From positions 1-17,409 of the forward strand of contig CAZRNU010000061.1 in NCBI GenBank assembly GCA_964601515.1: DNA of 17,409 nt, in the 5' to 3' direction. The DNA is from PWND01 sp964601515 (GTDB lineage Bacteria > Bacteroidota > Bacteroidia > Bacteroidales > UBA7960). Made by a program: the position numbers and the translations under genes. The notes under the pieces are model-generated. The model did not search any database. It had not been told where the DNA came from and saw only the letters and a list, made by a program, of their open reading frames with translations. Shown piece after piece: positions 7,293 to 15,525 of the stretch; position 1 is the stretch's first letter, and every line of letters starts with the position of its first letter.

Positions 7293-8345
7293 TTATCTTT
7301 TTATATATTGGGTTTCGTAATACTTTTGGTATTCTCCTGATGTTACATTTTCAAGCCATACTTTATTATCTAAATACCAATCAACAGTAATCTCGAGACC
7401 TTGTTCAAAAGTAACCGATGGTTCCCAGCCCAATTCATTTTTTATTTTTGAGGCATCGATTGCATACCTTAAATCGTGCCCTGCTCTGTCTTTTATATAT
7501 GTAATTAATGATTCGGAAGTTCCTGGATTTCTTCCGGTTTTTCTATCCATTATACTACATAAAAGCTTTATCAAATCAATATTTTTCCATTCATTATGAC
7601 CACCAATGTTATATGTTTCTCCTATTTTCCCTTTATGGAAAATAGTATCTATAGCTTTAGCATGATCTATAACATATAACCAATCTCTAACATTCTCTCC
7701 TTTTCCATATACCGGTAGTGGTTTGTTGTTCAGGATGTTGTTGATAAAAAGAGGAATTAATTTCTCAGGAAATTGATTTGGCCCATAATTGTTTGAGCAG
7801 TTTGATACAACTACAGGAATTCCGTATGTATGGTGCCATGCTCTTACAAAATGGTCGCTCGAAGCTTTGGATGCAGAATACGGACTTCTTGGATCGTAGG
7901 CAGTATTTTCGGTAAAAAGTCCTGTGTTATCAAGTGAGCCATAAACCTCGTCAGTTGATATATGATAAAATAGTTTGCCCTTAGTGTCTTCACCCCATGT
8001 TTTTCGTGCCGCATTTAAAAGGTTAACCGTACCTATTAAATTTGTGTGAATGAATGCCATTGGGTTGGAGATTGAACGATCAACGTGCGATTCGGCCGCC
8101 AAATGTATTACACTATCAAATTTCTCTTTTTCAAACAAACTAAAAATGTCTTTTTCTGAAGAGATATCTGCCTTTATAAAATTGTAATTGGGTTTGGTTT
8201 CAATATCTGATAAATTTGCCAAATTCCCTGCATACGTGAGATTGTCGAGATTGTAGATCGAGTAATTGGGATATTTGTTTACAAAAAGCCTCACTAAATG
8301 AGATCCGATAAAACCTGCACCGCCGGTAATTAGTATTTTCCTCAT
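7293..8345 (-). CDS. rmlB: dTDP-glucose 4,6-dehydratase RmlB
   Basis: This 350-residue enzyme converts dTDP-glucose to dTDP-4-keto-6-deoxyglucose. It shows GGAGFIGSH (8-16), the family segment NLDNLTYAGN (32-41), AAESHVDRSI (83-92), the catalytic Asp-Glu pair in ISTDEVYGS (Asp132, Glu133), YSASK with Tyr156 and Lys160, and NNYGPNQFPEKLIPL starting near 194. These are diagnostic for RmlB among the sugar SDRs. The start is unambiguous (MRKILITGG). RmlA, RmlC and RmlD are not nearby, so either they are encoded elsewhere or the keto-sugar feeds another deoxysugar. It lies in the middle of the operon, 5 bases after galE and 1 base before the 4-epimerase gene. Confidence 0.97.
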   Translation of the reverse strand: MRKILITGGAGFIGSHLVRLFVNKYPNYSIYNLDNLTYAGNLANLSDIETKPNYNFIKADISSEKDIFSLFEKEKFDSVIHLAAESHVDRSISNPMAFIHTNLIGTVNLLNAARKTWGEDTKGKLFYHISTDEVYGSLDNTGLFTENTAYDPRSPYSASKASSDHFVRAWHHTYGIPVVVSNCSNNYGPNQFPEKLIPLFINNILNNKPLPVYGKGENVRDWLYVIDHAKAIDTIFHKGKIGETYNIGGHNEWKNIDLIKLLCSIMDRKTGRNPGTSESLITYIKDRAGHDLRYAIDASKIKNELGWEPSVTFEQGLEITVDWYLDNKVWLENVTSGEYQKYYETQYIKR

Positions 8346-8350
8346 TTTGT

Positions 8351-9385
8351 TTATTTTCTTAAAATGCCATCATTTAGGTTTTTTTCCCAAAGCCATGCTG
8401 ACGAAAGCATCTCTTCAAGTGTCTTTTCAGCTTTCCATTTTAGCTTTGACATTGCTTTATCTGCATTTGCATATACTGCAGGTACGTCTCCCGGTCTTCT
8501 GGCAGAATATGAATGAGGTACTTTAATATTATTAACTTTTTCAAAAGTTTTAATAACCTCAATTACACTGAAACCTCTTCCTGTGCCAAGATTATACGTT
8601 TCAACTCTGGATTCCTGTTCTTTATTAAAAAGTCGTTGTAGCGCTGAAACGTGAGCTTTAGCTAAGTCAACAATATGAATGTAGTCTCTTATACATGTTC
8701 CATCAGGAGTTTCATAATCATTTCCAAATACTTCAAGGTTTTTTTGTTTTCCGATAGCGGTTTGAGTAATAAATGGAACAAGGTTGTTGGGCTTGCCAAT
8801 AGGTAGTTCACCAATTAACCCTGATTCGTGCGCGCCAATAGGATTGAAATATCTTAGAATGATGCTTCTTAGAGGAGTAATTCTGGAAACATCTTCAATA
8901 ATTTCTTCGCAAATTTGCTTGGTGTTGCTGTATGGCGAAGATGCTTTTTTTATCGGCGATTCTTCCGTAACAGGAAGTTTTTCTGGGTCGCCATAAACTG
9001 TGCATGAAGATGAAAAAACTATATTATTGCATCTTAGAATTGCAAGGCTGTCAAGTAAATTTATAAGAGCCTGCAAGTTGTTGTTATAATAAACAAGTGG
9101 AAATCTTACAGATTCTCCAACTGCTTTTAAAGCAGCAAAATGAATTACACCATCAATGTCGTTATGGCTATTAAAAAAACTGCGTAATTTACTGTGATCA
9201 CAAAGATTAATTTTGTGAAAATCAGGTTTAATTCCGGTAATTTTTTCAATCTGAGTTATAACTTGTTGTCTGGAGTTAGAAAGATCATCAATTATGATAA
9301 CTTCAAACCCGCTTTTTTGAAGCTCTACAACGGTGTGAGAGCCTATATAGCCGGTGCCTCCTGTAACAAGTATTTTATGAGCCAT
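8351..9385 (-). CDS. galE: UDP-glucose 4-epimerase GalE
   Basis: This 344-residue NAD-dependent epimerase interconverts UDP-Glc and UDP-Gal. It has GGTGYIGSH (9-17), FAALKAVGES (83-92), SSSCTVYGDP (125-134), Tyr152 and Lys156 of YSNTK, RYFNPIGAH and the late GTCIRDYIHIVDLA segment, all typical of GalE. Whether it also handles N-acetylated sugars cannot be judged reliably by eye. It lies 6 bases after the dehydrogenase gene and 5 bases before rmlB. It shares the SDR fold with the next two genes, but the three have distinct motifs and are not recent copies. Confidence 0.96.
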   Translation of the reverse strand: MAHKILVTGGTGYIGSHTVVELQKSGFEVIIIDDLSNSRQQVITQIEKITGIKPDFHKINLCDHSKLRSFFNSHNDIDGVIHFAALKAVGESVRFPLVYYNNNLQALINLLDSLAILRCNNIVFSSSCTVYGDPEKLPVTEESPIKKASSPYSNTKQICEEIIEDVSRITPLRSIILRYFNPIGAHESGLIGELPIGKPNNLVPFITQTAIGKQKNLEVFGNDYETPDGTCIRDYIHIVDLAKAHVSALQRLFNKEQESRVETYNLGTGRGFSVIEVIKTFEKVNNIKVPHSYSARRPGDVPAVYANADKAMSKLKWKAEKTLEEMLSSAWLWEKNLNDGILRK

Positions 9386-9391
9386 AATTAT

Positions 9392-10693
9392 TTAAAAACT
9401 CCAGTAAGAAATATTTTTAATCTTATTTCTATAAATGCCTTTTATGTCAACTAGTATTGGTTTATCGGTATTTTTCATAAGGCTTTTAAAATAATCTTCA
9501 GTAAAATCAAGATATGGCTTGTGATTTACAGCAACAACAACAGCATCATAATCATTTGTTGGGTTTTTAACAAGCTTGAATCCGTATTCTTCTTCCACTT
9601 CATGACTGTCTGCATAGCAATCTGCAACATCAACACGTACGCCATAAGATTTTAATTCGCAAATCAAATCAACAACTTTTGAATTTCTGATATCTGTAAC
9701 ATTTTCCTTGAAAGTTGCTCCAAGAACAAGAACCTTTGCATTCAAAACGTTTTTGCCGGCAGCAATTAGTTTTTTAACCAATTGTTTTGCTGCATAAAAA
9801 CCCATTGAGTCATTAACGAAGCGGCCTGAGTTTATTATTTGTGGGTGATATCTGAATTCTTTAGCTTTAAATACCAAGTAGTATGGGTCAACTCCGATGC
9901 AATGTCCTCCTACTAATCCGGGGAAAAATCTCAAGAAATTCCATTTCGTTCCGGCTGCTTCCAAAACATCATAAGTGTTTATACCCATTCTGTTGAAAAT
10001 TATTGAAAGCTCATTCATTAATGCAATATTAACATCTCTTTGAGTATTTTCAATAATTTTTGCAGCTTCAGCAACTTTTATTGACGGAGCGCGATGAACA
10101 CCTGCTGTTACTATTAGTTCATAAGTTTTTGCAATATTCTCAAGTGAAATATCGTCGCAGCCTGATACAACTTTTGTGATAGTTGTAATTGTGTGTTCCT
10201 TATCGCCGGGGTTTATTCTTTCTGGGCTAAAGCCAACCTTGAAATCCACTCCCACTTTTAATCCGGACAAATCTTCTAAAATGGGGATGCAATCTTCTTC
10301 TGTGCATCCCGGGTAAACAGTAGATTCATACACTACATAATCTCCTTTTTTTAATGCTTTGCCAACAGATCTAGATGCTGATAAAACGGGAGTTAAATCC
10401 GGCAAGTTGTGTGCGTCTATTGGCGTAGGAACGCCAATAATATGAAAATTTGCTTTTTTAAGGTCGTCAGCATTCGAAGTAAATTCAATATCACATCCTT
10501 TGAAGTCTTCAGAACTTAGCTCATTACTCGGGTCGATGTGTTGTTTCATTTTCTGAACCCTGTCGTCTTTAATGTCAAATCCTATAACCTTAATTTTTCT
10601 TGCAAATTCCAAAGCAATAGGCAAGCCGACGTATCCAAGCCCAATAACTGACAATACAGCTTCTTTTTTCAGTAGTTTTTCGTAAATATTCAT
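9392..10693 (-). CDS. UDP-N-acetylhexosamine 6-dehydrogenase, TviB/WbpO/WbpA type
   Basis: This 433-residue enzyme of the UDP-glucose/GDP-mannose dehydrogenase family oxidises C6 of a UDP-HexNAc in two NAD+-dependent steps. It has GLGYVG (18-23), ESTVYPG (123-129), GFSPERINPGD (154-164), IENTQRDVNIALMNEL (214-229) and the nucleophile Cys265 in GGHCIGVDPYY (262-272). The IENTQRD and AGTKWNFL segments match the TviB/CapL/WbpO group. With WbpB, D and E homologues upstream, the likely product is UDP-GlcNAcA, but UDP-GalNAcA cannot be excluded. It is the first gene after an 80-base gap that contains a -7 box, so it probably heads its own transcript as well as being reached by read-through. Confidence 0.93.
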   Translation of the reverse strand: MNIYEKLLKKEAVLSVIGLGYVGLPIALEFARKIKVIGFDIKDDRVQKMKQHIDPSNELSSEDFKGCDIEFTSNADDLKKANFHIIGVPTPIDAHNLPDLTPVLSASRSVGKALKKGDYVVYESTVYPGCTEEDCIPILEDLSGLKVGVDFKVGFSPERINPGDKEHTITTITKVVSGCDDISLENIAKTYELIVTAGVHRAPSIKVAEAAKIIENTQRDVNIALMNELSIIFNRMGINTYDVLEAAGTKWNFLRFFPGLVGGHCIGVDPYYLVFKAKEFRYHPQIINSGRFVNDSMGFYAAKQLVKKLIAAGKNVLNAKVLVLGATFKENVTDIRNSKVVDLICELKSYGVRVDVADCYADSHEVEEEYGFKLVKNPTNDYDAVVVAVNHKPYLDFTEDYFKSLMKNTDKPILVDIKGIYRNKIKNISYWSF

Positions 10694-10739
10694 TGGTTTA
10701 TTCTGTGTTTAATTTTTTAAATGGTTGTTATTTGATAAG

Positions 10740-10747
10740 CAAATATA
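10740..10747 (-). promoter_or_regulatory. Internal -7 box before the dehydrogenase gene
   Basis: On the minus strand this reads TATATTTG, an exact TAnnTTTG match, 46 bases before the dehydrogenase ATG. It sits in the only sizeable gap (80 bases) of the eight-gene cluster. It may give a second transcript for dehydrogenase-galE-rmlB-epimerase-phosphatase. No -33 TTG at the expected spacing was seen. Confidence 0.45.
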
Positions 10748-10773
10748 ACAAACCGAAATTGAATTAATTTTAA

Positions 10774-11820
10774 TTATAGTTGTTTTTTTATTAATGCTGC
10801 CTCTCTGAGTGCGTAAATCCTTTCAATTATTTCCACAACTTTTAATCCCTCAAGAGCATTGGTGGTTATTGTTGTATGCCCTTTTAATACATCAACAACG
10901 TTCTGAATAATAAAATGATGATTTGCTGCACTTCCCTTATATGGCCCATAATCGTTTGGTGGAGAACAAGGTTCTAATTCAGGCATTTCATATCCGTCTA
11001 TATGGCAGTATTCGACTTCGTTCATATATTGCCCACCAATTTTGATGCTTCCTTTGCTGCCTATAACAGTTAAACTCGACTCAAGATTTTTATCCCATAC
11101 AGCTGTGGAGTAGTTAATACATCCCATTCCGCCATTGATAAAATTAAAACTTACCATTCCGGAGTCTTCAAAATCTGTTGTGTTTTTATGAGTGAAATCA
11201 TCAAATTTGCCCTGAACATTTTTTATATCACCAAACAACCAGTATAAAATGTCAATAAAGTGAGAAAACTGTGTAAAAAGAGTTCCTCCGTCCAGTTCCT
11301 GAGAACCCTTCCATGTATCTTTTTTGTAATAGCGCTCATCTCTGTTCCAGTAGCAATTTACCTGGACCATGTGAATATTTCCAAGAAGATTTTTTTCAAT
11401 AACATCTTTTGCCCATACAGAAGGGGGGCTGTATCTGTTTTGCATCACCAGAAATATTTGCTTTGAAACCTGCAGTGATTTGTAGATTACTTGCTCACAA
11501 TCATGCTTTGTAAGTGCCATCGGTTTCTCACATACTACATGAAGCCTTTTATCTAAAGCCATTAAGCTTTGTGAAGCATGGATACCATTGGGAGTGCAAA
11601 TATTTACTACGTCAATATCAGTTTCTTTTTCAAGGAGCTCTTCAATTGATGAATAAAATGGAACATTAAACTTTTCAATTCCTAATTCACTAGCAGGTTT
11701 TATGTCGCAAAGTGCTGAAAGCTCAGCTTCGGGGTTGCCTATTATCATTTCAGCATGCCTCTTGCCGATATGACCGCAGCCTACTACTGCAAATTTTATT
11801 TTATCTTTCTTAACAGTCAT
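10774..11820 (-). CDS. WbpB-like UDP-GlcNAcA 3-dehydrogenase (Gfo/Idh/MocA)
   Basis: This 348-residue NAD-dependent oxidoreductase has the Rossmann motif VVGCGHIGKRH (12-22), the CEKPM segment (97-101) with the conserved catalytic-area Lys, QNRYSPP (127-133) and GGTLFTQFSHFIDIL (178-192). In the WbpB/WlbA group it oxidises C3 of UDP-GlcNAcA, with NAD+ regenerated using 2-oxoglutarate, to give the substrate of the WbpE aminotransferase. The family also contains many other sugar oxidoreductases. The identification here rests on the QNRY..P and TQFSHFIDILYWL segments plus the adjoining acetyltransferase and aminotransferase genes. It lies 3 bases after the acetyltransferase gene. Somewhat longer than I recall for WbpB (about 316). 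Confidence 0.88.
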   Translation of the reverse strand: MTVKKDKIKFAVVGCGHIGKRHAEMIIGNPEAELSALCDIKPASELGIEKFNVPFYSSIEELLEKETDIDVVNICTPNGIHASQSLMALDKRLHVVCEKPMALTKHDCEQVIYKSLQVSKQIFLVMQNRYSPPSVWAKDVIEKNLLGNIHMVQVNCYWNRDERYYKKDTWKGSQELDGGTLFTQFSHFIDILYWLFGDIKNVQGKFDDFTHKNTTDFEDSGMVSFNFINGGMGCINYSTAVWDKNLESSLTVIGSKGSIKIGGQYMNEVEYCHIDGYEMPELEPCSPPNDYGPYKGSAANHHFIIQNVVDVLKGHTTITTNALEGLKVVEIIERIYALREAALIKKQL

Positions 11821-11823
11821 TTT

Positions 11824-12405
11824 TTATTTCAGTTTTGATACTTTTCCATCTTTAAGCTGGTACTTTTCTTTGCTTTCAGAACATACTGCAATGCCATCTT
11901 CATTAAACTCTAATCTGTGTCCAAATTCACTCATCCAGCCAATTTGTTTTGAAGGATTACCTACAACTAATGCGTATGCAGGTACATCTTTTACTACAAC
12001 GGCTCCTGCACCTATAAAGGCGTATTCTCCAATATCATGTCCGCAGACAACTGTTGCATTTGCGCCAATTGATGCTCCCTTTTTTACGAGAGTCTTGGCG
12101 TATTGATCTTTTCTAACTATTGCACTTCGCGGATTAACTATATTAGTGAACACCATTGAGGGGCCTAAAAAAACATCATCTTCACATACAACGCCGGTGT
12201 ATATAGAAACATTATTCTGAACTTTAACATTGTTGCCCAAAACAACCCCGGGAGATATAACAACATTCTGCCCGAAATTACAATTCTCGCCTATAATACA
12301 ATCAGGCATTATGTGAGTAAAATGCCAAATACGAGTTCCTTTCCCGATTTTGCACCCCGGGTCAATCACCGCAGTTTCATGTGCAAAATATTCCTTTTCG
12401 CTCAT
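11824..12405 (-). CDS. WbpD-like UDP-amino-sugar N-acetyltransferase
   Basis: This 193-residue left-handed parallel beta-helix acyltransferase has hexapeptide repeats covering about 12-165 (for example CIIGENCNFGQNVVI, then GVVLGNNVKVQNNVSI). The loop GPSMVFTNIVNPRSA (81-95) is a strong signature of the WbpD/WlbB group. These enzymes use acetyl-CoA to acetylate the 3-amino group of UDP-GlcNAc(3NH2)A. Length matches WbpD closely. A short non-helical C-terminal tail (about 166-193) ends in charged residues. It lies between the WbpE-like and WbpB-like genes, 9 and 3 bases from them, an order that supports one pathway. Confidence in the family is high; the exact sugar substrate is inferred from context. 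Confidence 0.92.
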   Translation of the reverse strand: MSEKEYFAHETAVIDPGCKIGKGTRIWHFTHIMPDCIIGENCNFGQNVVISPGVVLGNNVKVQNNVSIYTGVVCEDDVFLGPSMVFTNIVNPRSAIVRKDQYAKTLVKKGASIGANATVVCGHDIGEYAFIGAGAVVVKDVPAYALVVGNPSKQIGWMSEFGHRLEFNEDGIAVCSESKEKYQLKDGKVSKLK

Positions 12406-12414
12406 TATATTTAA

Positions 12415-13545
12415 TTATTGATTTACAAATTCTAAAACACTCTTTGTTATATGATGAAGTTGCTCTTCATCTAGTTCGGTATGCATTGGTAAAGAAATAA
12501 CTGAATTGCTCAGCATTTCTGTAATCGGGAAATCACCTTCTTTATACCTCGGGTCAATATAAGCTTTTTGCATATGCATAGGTACCGGATAATAAATCAT
12601 TGCAGGTACATCTTTGCTCATAAGAAATTCCTGAAGCTTATTCCTATTAATATCTTTTGTTACTAATGTGTATTGGTGAAATACATGAGTAGAGAAAGAG
12701 CTTCTTGCAGGTGTTATAAGTTTTGGGTTATTTGCAAATGCCTTATCATAAAAGTCTGCAGCTTTTCTTCTGGCTGCAGCATAATCGTCAAGATAATTTA
12801 GCTTCACTCTCAGAATTGCTGCCTGAACACTGTCTAGGCGCGAATTTACTCCAATTGAATCGTGATAATATCTTACCTGCATCCCATGATTAACAACAAT
12901 TCTAAGTTTTTCAGCAAGCTTATCATCATTTGTAAATATTGCACCACCGTCGCCATAACAACCTAGGTTTTTAGATGGGAAAAAAGATGTTGCACCTACA
13001 TGTCCGATAGTTCCGGCTTTTTTCCGGCTCCCGTCTTTAAAAATGTAATCAGATCCTATTGCCTGTGCGGTATCTTCAATTACATATAAATTGTGTTCTT
13101 TCGCAATTTGCATAATTGCTTCCATGTCTGAGCATTGTCCAAACAAATGAACAGGAACAATGGCTTTGGTTTTTGGAGTAATAGCCTTTTTTAAAGCATC
13201 GGGGTCTATGTTGAAAGTGTCAGGAAATACATCAACCAGAACCGGTGTGAGACCAAGCAATGCTATTACTTCAACAGTTGCTACGAATGTAAAAGATGTA
13301 GTAATTACTTCATCACCCGGCTTTAAATCTAAGCCCATCATTGCAACCTGCAAGGCGTCTGTGCCATTGGCACAAGGGATTACGTTCCTTACTCCTAAAT
13401 ATTCTTCTAGTGCATTCTGGAAATTTTTAACTTCAGGGCCGTTAATAAATTGTGTAGAACGAATAACATCTATGACTGCATTGTCTATCTCTTTCTGAAT
13501 CTTTTGATATTGGCTGCCAAGGTCAACCATCTGTATTTTTCTCAT
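12415..13545 (-). CDS. WbpE-like PLP aminotransferase (DegT/DnrJ/EryC1)
   Basis: This 376-residue sugar aminotransferase of fold type I has GTDAL (61-65) for phosphate binding, EDTAQAIG (157-164) with the PLP-ring Asp, and the Schiff-base Lys192 in SFFPSKNLG (187-195), followed by GCYGDGGAI. The C-terminal MIYYPVPMH segment is typical of the WbpE/DegT group. It would aminate the 3-keto intermediate with glutamate and return 2-oxoglutarate to the WbpB homologue. It is the first gene of the leftward cluster and diverges from the Kdo-transferase homologue across 162 bases. A -7 box lies 30 bases upstream. Specificity is inferred from the neighbours. Confidence 0.93.
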   Translation of the reverse strand: MRKIQMVDLGSQYQKIQKEIDNAVIDVIRSTQFINGPEVKNFQNALEEYLGVRNVIPCANGTDALQVAMMGLDLKPGDEVITTSFTFVATVEVIALLGLTPVLVDVFPDTFNIDPDALKKAITPKTKAIVPVHLFGQCSDMEAIMQIAKEHNLYVIEDTAQAIGSDYIFKDGSRKKAGTIGHVGATSFFPSKNLGCYGDGGAIFTNDDKLAEKLRIVVNHGMQVRYYHDSIGVNSRLDSVQAAILRVKLNYLDDYAAARRKAADFYDKAFANNPKLITPARSSFSTHVFHQYTLVTKDINRNKLQEFLMSKDVPAMIYYPVPMHMQKAYIDPRYKEGDFPITEMLSNSVISLPMHTELDEEQLHHITKSVLEFVNQ

Positions 13546-13574
13546 CCGGGAAGTGTTTTTAAATTTTTAGCCTA

Positions 13575-13582
13575 CAAAGATA
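13575..13582 (-). promoter_or_regulatory. -7 box for the leftward sugar-nucleotide operon
   Basis: The minus strand reads TATCTTTG, an exact TAnnTTTG match, 30 bases before the start of the WbpE-like gene. No good -33 TTG was seen. It shares a 162-base divergent intergenic region with the rightward promoter below. Confidence 0.55.
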
Positions 13583-13628
13583 GAAAGTTTTTACTTGTCG
13601 TCATTGATATCTGATGCAAAAAACATCA

Positions 13629-13658
13629 TTGTATAATGTAAATAAGTTCTTATTTTTG
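13629..13658 (+). promoter_or_regulatory. Bacteroidota -33/-7 promoter for the Kdo-transferase homologue
   Basis: TTG (13629-13631), 19 bases, then TATTTTTG (13651-13658) matches the -33/-7 arrangement of the primary Bacteroidota sigma factor. It is the best-formed promoter in the window. The implied leader before the ATG at 13708 is about 40-45 bases. Confidence 0.6.
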
Positions 13659-13707
13659 GTGACGTTATGAATTTAAGTGTGTTGTTAATTAATTTAATAA
13701 AATCGCA

Positions 13708-14994
13708 ATGAAGCTTCTTTATAATATCTCATTAAGTTTGAATAATTTGTTGTTTAAAACTAAAGCTCTTTATAGCAAGGAAGCTAAGTTGAGAAAAATT
13801 GCATTGAGGGATATTTTTCTGAAAATGGAACTCGAAGTTTCTGATGCAAACGATGAGCAATTAATATGGTTTCATTGTAACGCTGATGAAGAGTTTGAGC
13901 AGGTTTTGCCGGTTGTTGAAAAACTAAATGAAATTTTTCCGGAAAAAAGAATTCTAGTTACAAGTAATAACTTTATTGGTAGGTCTTTTTTCTGTGGAAA
14001 CGCATTTATAAATTATTTTTTCATTTTACCTGTTGATAAGATTAAGAATACGAAGATATTTTTAAATATATGGAAACCTGCAGTTGCAGTTTTTGTAAAT
14101 AATACTTTTCCATATAATTATATAAATGAATTAAATGAGCAACATATTCCTATTGTTGCAATATCTTCTATTTTTAATAAAAAAAAGAATTTATTTGGGA
14201 AAACCATAGATTTGGACAGGCAACTTCTTGAGAAAATTTCGTATTTCTTTGTCCAAAATAAAGAATCTCTGAGTCTCTTAAATTCATTGGGGATAAATAA
14301 TGCTATACTTAGTGGTGATACTCTGTTTGATAAGTCATATAGAAATATGGAAAATCCCAAATCACTTCCGTTAATTGAAAACTTTATTCAAGGCTCAATT
14401 GTTTTCGTATTCGGAAATATTTCAGAAAATGATAAAAACTGCATTATCTCGTTGATTAATAAGGGCTTCAATGGTATTAAATTCATTGTAGTTGGCAATG
14501 ACATTGGGTTGTTGTCTTTATTAGATAGTAGAATAAATGGCAAGGCAGTAAGATTGTCTGATAACGACCATTCAGAATTTCCTGAAGCTCAGGTTTTATT
14601 GGTAGATGATACTAAGCTTCTTTCAAGCATTTATCAGTATGCCTCAATGGCGTACGTGGGAGGTGGGTTTGGAAGTGGTGTGAAAAATATTTCCGATGCA
14701 GCTGCTTTTGGTATGCCTGTTTTGTTTGGACCAAATTATAGCAATAAATTAGAAGCAATTGAACTGCTTAAGTATGGTGGTGCATTTCGCATTAACAATC
14801 CGGATGAGATAATTGCAGTTTCATACAAAATATTAAGTAATTATGAATTGCTAAAGGAGATATCTGAAGTGTCTAAAGAATATGTGAGGCTTAAAAAGGG
14901 ATCTACAGATAAGATTATTACATTTTTGCAGGCACTTCTAAATACTTCAAGAGACATTGTTAGAAGAATGCAGCAGGAGCTTAATATGAATTAG
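13708..14994 (+). CDS. Divergent Kdo transferase (WaaA/KdtA, GT30) homologue
   Basis: This 428-residue protein has a two-domain GT-B layout like WaaA, which adds Kdo from CMP-Kdo to lipid A precursors at the inner membrane. Recognisable landmarks are WFHC..FEQ (54-65), SGDTLFDKS (202-210), YVGGGFGSG (316-324) and AAAFGMPVLFGPNY (331-344). Several positions that I recall as conserved are changed. The usual S-L-G-E-F reads A-D-E-E-F (59-63). The usual YEFWYN reads NTFPYN (132-137). AGSTW reads FGNIS (235-239). H-N-I-L-E reads K-N-I-S-D (326-330). A Glu is still present at 61-62. The frame is intact and full length. It could be an altered-specificity transferase or an inactive relative. It has a good promoter, diverges from the WbpE-like gene and ends at a strong terminator. 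Confidence 0.8.
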   Translation: MKLLYNISLSLNNLLFKTKALYSKEAKLRKIALRDIFLKMELEVSDANDEQLIWFHCNADEEFEQVLPVVEKLNEIFPEKRILVTSNNFIGRSFFCGNAFINYFFILPVDKIKNTKIFLNIWKPAVAVFVNNTFPYNYINELNEQHIPIVAISSIFNKKKNLFGKTIDLDRQLLEKISYFFVQNKESLSLLNSLGINNAILSGDTLFDKSYRNMENPKSLPLIENFIQGSIVFVFGNISENDKNCIISLINKGFNGIKFIVVGNDIGLLSLLDSRINGKAVRLSDNDHSEFPEAQVLLVDDTKLLSSIYQYASMAYVGGGFGSGVKNISDAAAFGMPVLFGPNYSNKLEAIELLKYGGAFRINNPDEIIAVSYKILSNYELLKEISEVSKEYVRLKKGSTDKIITFLQALLNTSRDIVRRMQQELNMN

Positions 14995-14997
14995 AAA

Positions 14998-15031
14998 AAA
15001 AGCCGGTTTGATCAATTTCAAACCGGCTTTT
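14998..15031. terminator. Strong bidirectional intrinsic terminator
   Basis: A perfect 14-bp stem (14998-15011 with 15018-15031) has a 6-base loop. The GC-rich core is GCCGG/CCGGC, with A-tract and T-tract flanks that provide uridines on both strands. It lies between the convergent Kdo-transferase homologue (stop 14994) and the last exbD gene (stop 15051), so it should end transcription from both sides. Confidence 0.92.
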
Positions 15032-15050
15032 AAGATATTTGTTTTGCAAA

Positions 15051-15524
15051 TTATTTTGCAGCAATTTCAGACCCTTTTAATGTTGAGTAATTGATCTTAA
15101 GGGCGTTTACTTTCCTAAGTTCCTGCTTCACATCAGTTACAATACCCATTTTAGTGAATTTGTCAACTTTCATTGAAGTAATCATCATAGGCCTTTCGGC
15201 TTCAGGTCTTGATAGTCGTTCCGCTTCTATAAAAGAAGGGATGTCGTTTACAGATGCAAAAGCATCGTTCAATTGTATTTTTGGCTCAGTGCCATACATC
15301 TGAGTTTGTAAAGGAGTTCCAATATAGACGAAGCTTACAAGGGATTTCCTCTCAAGTTTTTGGATTTCACTAGCCAAAGGCATACTTACCTTGACAAATA
15401 AAGTCGTTTCACGCATAACTGTTGTTACCATGAAGAAAAACAGCAGCATAAAAATAATGTCAGGTAAAGATGCAGTGCTGATTGCTTGGCTTCTAGATCC
15501 GCCGGACTTTTTAAATCTTCCCAT
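15051..15524 (-). CDS. ExbD-type biopolymer transport protein (second)
   Basis: This 157-residue protein has a basic cytoplasmic N-terminus, one transmembrane helix (about 20-40) that carries the essential-type Asp22 in SLPDIIFMLLFFFMVT, and a periplasmic domain. ExbD/TolR subunits pair with ExbB/TolQ and use the proton gradient to power TonB-dependent uptake or related envelope work. The periplasmic part includes FVKVSMPLA after the helix and a C-terminal region ending in LKINYSTLKGS. It starts 1 base after the end of the preceding exbD gene and is the last gene of the operon. It is clearly different from the first ExbD, so the complex may contain two non-identical ExbD chains. No TonB gene is in the window. 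Confidence 0.93.
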   Translation of the reverse strand: MGRFKKSGGSRSQAISTASLPDIIFMLLFFFMVTTVMRETTLFVKVSMPLASEIQKLERKSLVSFVYIGTPLQTQMYGTEPKIQLNDAFASVNDIPSFIEAERLSRPEAERPMMITSMKVDKFTKMGIVTDVKQELRKVNALKINYSTLKGSEIAAK

Positions 15525-15525
15525 A

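Noticed and set aside
6290..9385. Tandem duplication of an SDR gene (galE, rmlB, 4-epimerase)
   Set aside because: The three proteins carry distinct family motifs and different active-site residues. They are ancient paralogues rather than a recent duplication.
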